A stretch of DNA of 64,000 nucleotides. Origin: Crossaster papposus. Taxonomy: Eukaryota; Echinodermata; Asteroidea; Velatida; Solasteridae. Shown here one piece after another: positions 30,970 to 40,383 of this stretch. Under the pieces are notes generated by a model. That model was not told where the DNA came from and did not search any database. It saw only the letters and a program-made list of their open reading frames with translations. Location: positions 62,001 to 126,000 of the forward strand of contig JBAIAA010000742.1 of NCBI GenBank assembly GCA_037893245.1. The letters are read 5' to 3'. The translations under genes and the position numbers were made by a program. Numbering within the stretch: the stretch's first letter is position 1; each line of letters starts with the position of its first letter.

Positions 30970-32613
30970 GAGTTGTTCCGTGTCAGGCGTACGCATCGAC
31001 GCGAGGGCAGCGAAACCACACAGCCCGCTATCACGCGGCTACCAGGGAACAGCAGCGCGGGGCCTCCCGTCGCATCACTGCCTAGCAACGCCGAGCCAAT
31101 AATGAGCTCCCAGGACAATGACACGGCTGGTAATAATGCAAATGAGGATGACGTGCCGGATCCGACGACCAATCAGGTGTCGGTGCTGTCTGACGTAGGG
31201 CGCTACCGGCGCTCGCGTATGAAGCGATCCAGTAAACTCAGCCGTTCGGCCAGCACGAGTAGCGCTGACAACAATTCGTCGCGTGCGAGTCTCTCTACAT
31301 GCTCCAGCTCTAGCACCGGAGGCAGCAGCGATCGCTCATGTATAAGCCTGGACAGCGTGGATGTTAAATCACTCAGAGCAATCGCCTTCGCCAGGAATTC
31401 ATCGTCACTGCCGCGCTCTCGTTCCGAGACGAGATTCGGTCCCAAAGCCCGAACTCGACTGTATAAACGATCGCTCCGGCATCAATCATCAGACAGTGTG
31501 GTTGTCATCGGTGGAATGAATCAAGAGAATAAGATGCTCCGTAGTCCGTCAGATGCGGCAATGTCGACCGCTAGCTCCGTTGAGCAGATGGCGGTGCCTA
31601 AACCCAAGATGGGACCTCATCCGAAGAAGAAGATGCTTCGCTCGCACAGCGAGTCCGCTATCGATGTCACGATGCTTCGCACCGCCAAGAACAACATGCA
31701 GGATTCGGCGGGCAACGTGATCCCCCATCAGAAGGGCATCGTTTGCTCCAACGAGGACCTCATGAAGATCCTCTCTGATGCCAGGAAACAAAAGGTGACC
31801 CGGAGACGCAACAATACTATCGTCTGCCGGCTGGATGCGACCCCCGAGCTCCCACAAGAACAAGCCTCGACGGGTGAAGCTGAGACATGTCTCAACGAGG
31901 AGATAGCTGAGCTAACACCGCTCCCTAAAATAACCCCGATAGGCCCAACCATCACCTCCAACTCTCCGCGATCCTGGTCTACTAGACATCACAGCATGCG
32001 AATCACAAACCACACCACGGATGATCTCAAGACCTGCGCCATGGACCTGCACGACTGGTCTCCCAAACACGCCCTCATCAACAGTCAGAGCTCCAGCTCC
32101 AACGCTAACTTCCCAGCCAAGATGTTCTCCAGAGGAGAGAAGCGGTCGTCCAACGGATTCTGCCGGAATTGGTCGTACCCGACCACCACGGCGCAGTGCC
32201 CGACAGAACTTGAACCCATGCTTGGTGAGATAGAAAGCGACCAGGACGACAACGGTAACATTGTTGAGATCGAGGAGGAAGTCGAAACCGTGGTGCCCGT
32301 CATCATTCAGACGCAGTCACCTGACAAATCCGCGCCCAGCCCCGTGGCGACAACACCCGAAGCCGAGAGCCAACCCAGCACGAGTACCAGTGCCGCTCCC
32401 CAGACCATCGTATGCACCGGCTTCGACCCAGAGCTCCTCGGCCAGGCGATCGAGCGACACCTGACCATCGCAAAGGTGAGCCCCACCCACGAGAGCAAAC
32501 CCGAACGCAGCCGATCCAATTCCATCAAGAGTATGTGGACACAGAACCGAATCAGCAATCTGGTCACCCGGTTCCCCTTCCGGAGGGAGAACTCGACAAC
32601 AGCGGCAGTCTAA
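30970..32613 (+). CDS. Terminal coding exon, Ser/Arg-rich protein of unknown function
   Basis: I do not recognise this protein. An open frame of 547 codons begins after a pyrimidine-rich tract and TTGCAG (30964-30969) and ends with TAA at 32611. There is no ATG upstream of the acceptor in this frame, and the first internal ATG is at 31102. It therefore reads as the last exon of a longer gene whose upstream exons I cannot place. The exon is markedly GC-richer than its surroundings, and the frame is long and non-repetitive. Visible: basic start ELFRVRRTHRR; Ser-rich segment (exon residues about 80-125); repeated RSxS motifs (RSASTS, RSRSET, LRSPSD, LRSHSE, RSNSIK); acidic stretch with EIEEEVE; basic C-terminal NLVTRFPFRRE. 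No membrane segment or catalytic motif is seen. It is probably a disordered, phosphorylated cytoplasmic tail or scaffold (inference). Minus-strand frames here are shadows. Confidence 0.85.
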   Translation, partial: ELFRVRRTHRREGSETTQPAITRLPGNSSAGPPVASLPSNAEPIMSSQDNDTAGNNANEDDVPDPTTNQVSVLSDVGRYRRSRMKRSSKLSRSASTSSADNNSSRASLSTCSSSSTGGSSDRSCISLDSVDVKSLRAIAFARNSSSLPRSRSETRFGPKARTRLYKRSLRHQSSDSVVVIGGMNQENKMLRSPSDAAMSTASSVEQMAVPKPKMGPHPKKKMLRSHSESAIDVTMLRTAKNNMQDSAGNVIPHQKGIVCSNEDLMKILSDARKQKVTRRRNNTIVCRLDATPELPQEQASTGEAETCLNEEIAELTPLPKITPIGPTITSNSPRSWSTRHHSMRITNHTTDDLKTCAMDLHDWSPKHALINSQSSSSNANFPAKMFSRGEKRSSNGFCRNWSYPTTTAQCPTELEPMLGEIESDQDDNGNIVEIEEEVETVVPVIIQTQSPDKSAPSPVATTPEAESQPSTSTSAAPQTIVCTGFDPELLGQAIERHLTIAKVSPTHESKPERSRSNSIKSMWTQNRISNLVTRFPFRRENSTTAAV

Positions 32614-32648
32614 ACAAACACGGACTACCGATGTAAATATTCCGTGTA

Positions 32649-32654
32649 AATAAA
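32649..32654 (+). terminator. Poly(A) signal AATAAA
   Basis: AATAAA lies 36 bp after the stop codon of the exon ending at 32613, giving a very short 3' UTR. No other canonical signal is closer. Confidence 0.75.
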
Positions 32655-32831
32655 GATGTATGTATCATTATATAACACCCAAGTAAATCCCTGTCATTTG
32701 ATTGGAGGATTGTAGGTCACGCGGTATTCATTAGTCAAACTATTGCATGGCCCATACGTCATGACCGTGCATCTGTGGTTCTATTCACCGTTCATTTCCG
32801 TTCCAACCCTTTTGATTATTGCACGCTAGAA

Positions 32832-32873
32832 CGGAGATGCACGCGTTTTGTACACAGAAGTACAAAACGCCCT
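32832..32873. repeat. Short hairpin
   Basis: GCGTTTTGTAC is inverted as GTACAAAACGC with a five-base spacer. Imperfect pairing extends outward (ACGGAGATGCAC against CCTCCGT). It lies about 220 bp beyond the gene's stop codon. Confidence 0.6.
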
Positions 32874-32987
32874 CCGTATTACAAATTTGGTTTATTCTTA
32901 TAATTTTATCCTCCAAACAAATGACAAAGATATACTTGGGTGTTATATGAAACAAATAATGAATGTTTTGCATTTGTGCAATGGTAA

Positions 32988-33099
32988 GAATATTTTGATG
33001 GTTTGAAAGATGACATGATCCATTTAACTCGGCTTCGCCCCGTTGAATGGAACATTTCATCTTTCAAACTATCAAAATATTCTCACCATTGCACTCATA
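32988..33099. repeat. Long imperfect hairpin
   Basis: The left arm contains TGCAATGGTAAGAATATTTT and GATGGTTTGAAAGATGA. The right arm has the inverses TCATCTTTCAAAC, TATCAAAATATTCTCACC and ATTGCA. Arms are about 45-50 bp, with a GC-rich turn (CGGCTTCGCCCCG). Confidence 0.75.
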
Positions 33100-33206
33100 A
33101 ACATCATTACTTGTATATTATCCTGACGTTAACAAAATTGTAATATATTGTATTAAGCATTTAAAGGCAAGCTAAAAAAAAGCAATTACAAAATAGCACC
33201 ATTTAA

Positions 33207-33371
33207 AGGTAGGATAACTGCTCGACGGCGGTTGAAAAAAACCCTCTGTTTTTCGTGCTTTTCTCGGCATTCATGATTCTAAAATTTCGGACAGCTCAGT
33301 TAAACGATATTTACTATAAAAATCTACTCATTCATGATAATTCAAGCAATGACCAATGGTGTATCCTACCT
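33207..33371 (-). mobile_element. Family 1 MITE, internally deleted
   Basis: TTAA at 33203-33206 and 33372-33375. Only 165 bp remain: a few bases of the left terminus (AGGTAGGATA) join directly to the CGGCGGTTG interior, and end B is intact. Confidence 0.8.
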
Positions 33372-33375
33372 TTAA

Positions 33376-33647
33376 ATTGGTTTCCGTAAAAAAACCTTAA
33401 ATGCTAGAACCACATCCACGTAAATAATGTACACTCCACCAAGTTATTACAAAAAAAGTAGCGTCAAATTACTACAACAGATCCCTTTTCTAAGTACATG
33501 TACATGCAGAACAAACATAACCCTATAGACTCCCCCGTATCAAGATTATTATCATTAGGATGTACATGTACATGTATATAATCCCACGTGCACGACCTGC
33601 GATCGTAATACGCGACAGTATAGATGCATACAACACGGGTATAAAAT
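33376..33647. other. Unassigned DNA
   Basis: Contains short GTACATGTACATG palindromic runs near 33500 and 33560. Nothing else. Confidence 0.4.
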
Positions 33648-34045
33648 GCGACCTGCCCCCACGAAATCAGACTAAAGTTGACATTTTGATATTTTGAGAT
33701 ATTGGTATTTCCAGATTCCTTGACATCTTAGCTTTAAAATGATATATATATTGCCATAGATAATAGGAAATTTTGATGTAAAAATACGATCATTTTAAAC
33801 ATGATATTTTCATATTTTCATTAATTTCGCTACATTTTACTTCGTGGGTACGCTCAGTAAAATCAAATTTAATTTTTTTTCTGCTAATCTTTTGCAAACA
33901 AATACTTGGTAGTTCGAAAGAAAACGTGTGGGAATTGTATCATGCCAAAAACCCCATAACGATTTCCTACCGTCAAATCGGCTATTTTCAATCATAACTC
34001 AATAGCATAGCGCGACTTTACGCTGTTTTCGTGGGGGCAAGTCAC
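33648..34045. mobile_element. MITE with GCGACCTGCCCCCACG termini
   Basis: GCGACCTGCCCCCACGAAAT at the left is matched in inverse by TTTTCGTGGGGGCAAGTCAC at the right, with pairing continuing into ACTAAAGTTG/CGACTTTACG. About 398 bp, AT-rich interior, no protein. The flanks share AAAT. Superfamily not assigned. Confidence 0.65.
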
Positions 34046-34280
34046 AAATATCACTGGGCAGAATTTAGTAAGTTGATGTACCGTCCAAGACAAATATTAA
34101 ACAAGGAATATTCAAGTTTGTTGCGAAGAATATTGACGTGTCGCATTTTAGCAGCACATGAATGCCGATTTTGTTTTCGTACGAAATATGCATCAGGCAA
34201 TAAGTGCTAAAAAACATGGTGTGTACATTATAGATGAAAACTTACGATATTTTTGCACGATTGTATTCCGCCAGCTTTAA

Positions 34281-34632
34281 AGGTCGGATACACAATTTGC
34301 AAAAATTGTACTAACGAATTATTAGGAAATATCTTATTTGAAAGTAAATAATGATTCTAGGCATCCAGCAAAGTGATCGCGCTAGATATCCTGTAATTGT
34401 TTCCGATTTTTTATTTTGTTTTTAAGAAATCGCGATCGCTATCTGGCGAACACGAACAACAAAACAAATGATTAACGCTGGTTGAAAACGAACGCCGTTT
34501 TCTTGCTTTTTTTCTCGGCGTCCATGATTTTAAAACTTTGGACAGGTCAGTTAAACGATATTTAGTATAAAATACAACCCCCCAAATCCATGTTCCTAAT
34601 AATTCAAGCAATTACCAATGGTGTTGCTATCT
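34281..34632 (-). mobile_element. Family 1 MITE copy
   Basis: TTAA at 34277-34280 and 34633-34636, end A left (AGGTCGGATACACAATTTGC), end B right (ATTACCAATGGTGTTGCTAT). Complete but diverged. Confidence 0.85.
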
Positions 34633-34636
34633 TTAA

Positions 34637-35133
34637 ATACTAAATTTATCGTCGCTGGCTCGATGCTATATAATATATTTCTATTGTGACATATCAATGA
34701 ATGGCATTTAAAACGAGTCCGTGCATATTTCGCTTGTAATTCAAGTCATTTTCTTTTTGCATACACTACACTATTACTCAACGAAGACACATTTATTGAC
34801 TTTAAAAAAATCGGCAAATATATAAAAACACAAACAAAATATGGACTTGTTTTTGTATTACTGGCCCCATAGGCATAACTCGGTTGCTGGGAAACGGGAG
34901 TTTGCATGGCAACAAATTTATATCTGAACATTGAAGACTTATAAGATATATTTTGTTGTCGCGTTCTTAATGCCATATTTGCGCTTTTAACTTATTGGTT
35001 TTTAACGTTAAATGTATTTACAAAGATGTATTCTGCAATTACAAGGACAATTATGTAGATTGTGCATTTTTATCGTTTGAAGCGCGTCGCGCGTCGTTCG
35101 AACACTGTCTTGCAAAAAGTATATTACCCCTTC
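34637..35133. other. Unassigned DNA
   Basis: No gene supported. GTTGCTGGGAAAC and GCATGGCAAC at 34880-34912 are half-matches to RFX X-box sites. Confidence 0.35.
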
Positions 35134-35528
35134 AAAGGGATCGTATACGTTTGGTAATTACTCCAAAAATTAATGGCAATAAAAACTTACTTGGTATAAG
35201 AAGTACAGCAGCTTTGGATAGTATAATGCATTTTTAGAAACTTTTCACTTCGAAGTACTGCGGTTATGGAAAAAGATATCACTTTTTATTCCCACAAATT
35301 TGAATCTGAGAAGCGTTACTGCAGTGACGTTTCTCAGATTGTGTATTCCAATGCAGATTATTCTTCCTGCGTGGACATAACCGCTCCAGATGTCCGGTAA
35401 TATCTCAAAATCGCTACCACCTTTTTGAAATGAAATTTGTACAGGTTAGTTTTATGGTATTATGTATATAACTATATAGGATTGAAACAAACAGTGGGTT
35501 CCAATTACCAAACGTATACGATCCCTTT
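35134..35528. mobile_element. Family 3 MITE, copy 2
   Basis: Same termini and interior as 16061-16446, including AAAGGGATCGTATACGTTTG at the left and its complement at the right. 395 bp. Confidence 0.8.
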
Positions 35529-35974
35529 AACATTAACACAAAATAATCATGGTTATTGTCATGAATGACTGAACAACAATTGTTTAATTAGTGGCATTAA
35601 ACAGAACTTTTGTACCAGATTAGAACTCGTCTGCACGGTGTCAATCATGTGTATGCGTAAAGGCAATTTTAGGGCAATTTTGTTTTGTATCGTATGTGCA
35701 CGAGTAAATCTTGTTATACAATAACAATGTATTTAATAACAACCTTCGGTACACCAGTATATTACCGCATACAAATGCTATACATTAGATATGTAATACT
35801 ATGTAATGCTCATAGCAAATGTTAAGTATAGACACTATCAAATTTTAAGAAAATGACTAAACACCGTTATAAAATAGCGATGAATATGATCCTACGATTG
35901 CTCAAATATTTAGTTCTCGGCTATTTATTACGATATCATTATTTATGCTTACCATGCTAATTTATTTACTGAAA
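35529..35974. other. Unassigned AT-rich DNA
   Basis: No feature recognised. Confidence 0.4.
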
Positions 35975-36937
35975 AGGGGCAAATTTCATAAAACATGTAA
36001 GCACAAGAAAAAAATGTTTAGCATGAAAATGATTCCTTGGTCAATTTCATAAAACATGTAAGCACAACAAAAATGCTTAGCATGAAAATGCTTCCTTGGC
36101 CAAAACAGGGTTAAAAACCAAGAACCAATTTCATAAAACATGTAAGCACAACAAAATTGCTTAGCATAAAAAGGCTTCCTTGGCAAATGCAGGTTCAGAA
36201 ACCAAGGACCAATTTCATAAAACATGTAAGCACAACAAAATTGCTTAGCATGAATATTCTTTCTTTTCAAAAACAGGGTTACAAACCAAATTTTTAGTTG
36301 ATGTTTATTGTTTTTGACTGGTATTCAGCTCTTTTTTTTTGCTTTGAATGAAAATCACATGTAGTTTTGGCTGGTAACCTATTTTTTACTAAGCAAGACT
36401 AATTTGTGCTAAGCAAATGTTTGTGCTTACATGTTTTATAAAATTGGCGCCAAATTTTAAGGTGATATTTATCGTTTGTGATTGGTATTCAGCTGGTTTC
36501 TGCTCAGCATAAAAAAGCACATGGAGTTTTGGCTGGTAACCTATTTTTTACTAAGCAAGACTATTTTGTGCTAAGCAAATGTTTGTGCTTACATGTTTTA
36601 TAAAATTGGCGCCAAATTTTAAGGTGATATTTATCGTTTGTGACTGGTATTTAGCTGGTTTTTGCTCAGCATGAAAAGCACATGTAGTTTTGGCTAGTAA
36701 CCTATTTTTTACTGAGCAAGACTATTTTGTGCTAAGCAAATGTTTGTGCTTACATGTTTTATAAAATTGGCGCCAAATTTTAAGGTTATATTTATCGTTT
36801 GTGACTGGTATTCAGCTTGTTTTTACTCAGCATGAAAAGCACATGGAGTTTTGGTTGGTAACCTATTTTTTTACTGAGCAAGACTAGTTTGTGCTAAGCA
36901 AATATTTGGGCTTACATGATTTATGAAATTGGCCCCT
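35975..36937. mobile_element. Family 2-related element with both ends expanded
   Basis: A relative of family 2 with ends CAATTTCATAAAACATGTAAG and, at the right, CTTACATGTTTTATAAAATT. The left end occurs about four times (near 35992, 36052, 36136, 36220; spacing 60-84 bp). The right end occurs four times at about 162-bp spacing (GGCGCC marks at 36446, 36608, 36769 and the final GGCCCC at about 36930). The units hold the family 2 TGCTAAGCA and GGCTGGTAACC motifs. No protein. Confidence 0.75.
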
Positions 36938-37375
36938 GTTTCTTTCGTTGACATTGTAAAGGCTATAATAACAAACTAAGCATCGATTTATTTCATAGAA
37001 AGAAATAGAAAACGCAATAAGCGTTGATATGGTAATAGTTTATTAACGTACAGATAACGACAGTGTAAACTATTACTTTTTTATCATAAATGTATAATCT
37101 TGAAAAGGACGAGAAATAAAATGAAAGTATCCGAACGAAAATTACCGAATTATTTTGTTTTGTTTTTAATTTTAGTTTACCCAAATCTCCCGCGAGAGAA
37201 ATTGTTTATTTCATAACATTTGCTTCGTAACTCGTACGAGTGTCATTTAATTTAAGTCCCGGCAACAAAACAAGAAACACTTCGGTTCCATTCAGTCAAA
37301 TTAATGCACATTTGTGGTACAGTGTACGTACAATAAATATGAAATGGTGTACAAATATTGAATGATTCGAGTAGT
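36938..37375. other. Unassigned AT-rich DNA
   Basis: No feature recognised. Confidence 0.4.
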
Positions 37376-37488
37376 GTAGTAAAACTAGCATCCCTCGGTG
37401 ATCAATGGAGCATTCTGTTTGCCCGAGGCGACGCCGAGGGAAATGGAATGCTCCATTGATCACCGAGGGAGGCTAGTGTTACTACATC
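37376..37488. repeat. Long hairpin
   Basis: Arms of about 45 bp: GTAGTAAAACTAGC, CCCTCGGTGATCAATGGAGC and ATTC at the left, with the exact or near-exact inverse at 37441-37488. The centre is CCCGAGGCGACGCCGAGGG. Confidence 0.8.
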
Positions 37489-38237
37489 ACGAGATAAGCA
37501 TTCAACATTTGTTTTAGAACACCTCAACCACAGATTCAGCTTGGTTTTAAATCTTTTAAATTATTTAAATCTAAATACGGTTGAAATGAACTTCGATTTC
37601 AATACAAAATTGGTGGGAAATGTCTTTGCTCTTTTTTAAACCACCCCTAATTTACGAAATGTTTGAATCCAGCTCTGTAGCGCTGGCTCTTTGGTGCAAT
37701 ACGATATATGCGCAACGCGCGCTCAACGCGCACATCAGCATGCATTTGGAAAACCTCGTTACCATGGCTATGATCTGGCTGCGTCATGTTGTCCCACCAT
37801 GCCCTGCGCGATCTTAACCCCTGGAATTATCAAATTTAATTGTGCCATTATATTGCCACGTTTAAATTAGGACTGCAGTCGGTGCGTTTAACGCGTGACG
37901 CCATGTTTAAAATTTTGTAATTGTTATTTTGTAGAATCAATCTTTTCAAAGATGATATTTTGACGCCGCGTTGTTTAGCAAGGATTAATATTAAAGGTAC
38001 ATACCTTTGCCGTTCCTCCACAACGTAAGATACAGGTTTTTAAGCGAAAAAAAAAAACAATTTCAAAATCCATGTTGTACAGGTATTGCGCAGTATTGAA
38101 AAAAAAATCGTACATGACGTGACGTTCAGGGACGCGCGAAAGCATTACATGCATTGTGCAGTTTTCGTAATACGCACCCGCAGTACGCACTGAATATCAA
38201 TTCGTCGTCGTTTACGTATTCTTCACAGTCTGCATCC

Positions 38238-38866
38238 GATTTCACAAAAAGTGCGTAGCTAGCCTGCGCCATTTTTCAAAAGTGGCGTAAGGCTTACGCA
38301 ACAAAAAAGTTGCGTAGCTGCGCCATTTCCTTACGGAGCATTTCACGAAACTTGGCGTAGCTGCGCAACGTTTTAAACAGCGTTTACCACGACTGTTAGC
38401 GTATATTTTTGTGTTCTTTCACGAAATCGTCATTGTATCACCTTCGCCCACCATTTTCAAATTAGTTTTGTCCGACTTTCCGCGAAATCGTGAGGCAACA
38501 TTAACAATTCTGTCACGGGTAAAAGAGTGATTCCTTTACTTCAATCATGAAACTGTGAGTGTCTTTCATCAAGTTAGTAAGTTGACCAATGACGGGCTCC
38601 ACGTCAATTACGATTTGCTGGTAAAATAGGTCATTGTCAGTCGCTACGCCACATCTTACACCACCTAAATTGACTGCGCAAGCTACGCCATAAGTTGTTG
38701 CGTATAAGCCGCGGACTTACGCGCACTGTCAAACTTTGGTAAAACTGTCGTAAGCGAAATGTTGCGCAGCAAACAAAAGTGGCGCAGCTTACGCAATATA
38801 TTGTGACGCAATTAGGGGGCTTACGCCATTGCGTATTAGGTTTTGTGAAATCGTCTGCAGGGGTTA
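38238..38866. mobile_element. TIR element with GCGTA/TACGC-rich ends (copy A)
   Basis: TCCGATTTCACAAAAAGTGC at the left and TTGTGAAATCG at the right, with long inverted sub-ends (GTGGCGTAAG, TTGCGTAGCTGCGCC and inverses). The flanks share TCTGCA. About 625 bp, no protein. Copy B is at 41052-41676. Confidence 0.6.
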
Positions 38867-38931
38867 GTGAAGGAACGCACACGCGCCCACACAGGCGAGG
38901 CTGGCATTTGCGAACAGTTACCAATTTTAAA

Positions 38932-39162
38932 GAGCTGCTAAGCACCAACATTTGTTTAGCACAAAACAAGTCTTGCTCATTAAAAACAGGTTACCAGCCA
39001 AAATTCTTCGTGTTTTTCATGCTAAGCAAAAAAACCAGCTGATTATCAATCAAAAACAACAAAGATCACCTGAAAATTTTGTCTGTAACCTTGTTTTTGC
39101 TAAGGACAAATGTTGATGCTAAGCAAATTTGTGTGTTTAACAGCTCTATGAAATTGGCCCCA
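38932..39162. mobile_element. Family 2 MITE (duplication copy A)
   Basis: Family 2 interior with a damaged left end (CCAATTTTAAAGAGC) and intact right end. Flanking AGTTACC on both sides supports a 7-8 bp target duplication. Confidence 0.75.
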
Positions 39163-39690
39163 GTTACCGCGCTATGGGTATAGTACTTTGGTTGCTATGT
39201 ATAGTAGTTTTAGCCGTGCACAAAAAAACAAAAAACAATTCTTGTGACTAACTTTTGGCCAATCAAGACAATACCTCAAAAAAGGTAAATTGGGTTACTG
39301 TCCGGAAAATGTCACAGTTTTGCTCATAAATATTAAATTAGCATAAAACACACTAAAATGCCCTTTAAAATGAAAAAAAACGCGGCAAGTCGTAATAGTA
39401 TGCATTAAAAAAATACCTTACTTAGGCTCCCTAAAGGAACAAAGGCAATTGCTAGGATAAAAAGAGTAGAATTTAAAAAGTATTCAAAAGTAAAAATCTA
39501 ACCTTTCAAAGCCATTCTGATTTTGAAAAAAAACACTAAAAATCTGAAATTCAAGATGGATTAGTAAAACAGTTATTGCCTATGCCGGCAGGAATGTTAT
39601 TATGCCATGACATTTCAAATTCAATTGTTTATTCATTGGTATTGTTTAAATTACCTTTTCAATACTTTTGTTCACTGTTTGTTATTTCAG

Positions 39691-39909
39691 CCGCGTGGAT
39701 TTCAAAATGAGGTTTAAAGAAACATTGGTTGCGCCAGTATTCATTAAGAAGATAATTCTCACGGCTCAGTTTAACGAACCGCCGGATAGTTACATCTTTC
39801 TAATTTGGCCCCCAAACGACACACAATTCACACGAGATTTTGGTCATGTGGGTATTAAACGAAAGTTCCAAGCCTTAAGTTATATCCCAAACGTGACCTG
39901 GCGAATATG
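39691..39909 (+). pseudogene. Possible exon relic (copy A)
   Basis: After a TTGTTATTTCAG acceptor-like sequence, an open frame reads RVDFKMRFKETLV, IKKIILTAQF, WPPNDTQFTRDFG. I do not recognise it. Copy B at 42525 differs mostly at amino-acid-changing positions and is frameshifted near its end, so if it was an exon it is no longer constrained. It could also be chance. Confidence 0.2.
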
Positions 39910-40308
39910 ATTTTAAAAAAAAACCGATAACAACGAATTCTATAGTGCGTGTACTCGGCAAACCGCGATATTATTCCGTGTAGCTTGCTGTTGTTTGAGA
40001 CGGATTGTAGACGATTTCGAACGCTCTCTCAAATGACTAATATTTGATAATCCATGCACAGAGTGCTACGCGTACAATTGTGGTTTTTGGAGCAAAATGT
40101 GAGCAATGTTTCACCGTTTTACCCAAAAGTGTAATATCAACCGAGCTAAAACTTTAACATGTTAGGTTTTGCAGATTCTTCTTCGGATTTTGAGTTGTGT
40201 TCGTAATATAACCATAAGCAACGACCAAAAAACATAAAGTATGGTTATTATATGCATTTAAAATCGTTCTCTGTCGATTACTACATATCACTCTTCGTTT
40301 TGCTTTAA

Positions 40309-40383
40309 ACGTATAGGATACACCATTTGCAGATATCGATTTTGTTTACCACCGAATTATTAGGAAATATCTTACTTATTTAA
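40309..40383 (+). mobile_element. Family 1 end A fragment at duplication junction
   Basis: TTAA (40305-40308), then ACGTATAGGATACACCATTT and the end A landmark CACCGAATTATTAGGAAATA. It runs directly into the start of copy B at a shared TTATTTAAA. Confidence 0.8.

Larger units (their letters stand above)
37561..40375 (+). repeat. Segmental tandem duplication, copy A
   Basis: 2815-bp unit repeated directly as copy B. It contains unidentified DNA, a TIR element (38238-38866), a family 2 copy, a possible exon relic (39691) and the left end of a family 1 element (40309 onward). Both copies begin with TTATTTAAATCTAAATACGG. Differences are scattered substitutions and small indels, roughly 5 percent by eye. 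Confidence 0.9.

Noticed and set aside
31203..32567. Minus-strand and other-frame ORFs over the GC-rich exon
   Set aside because: Shadows of the 547-codon frame. High GC lowers stop frequency in every frame.
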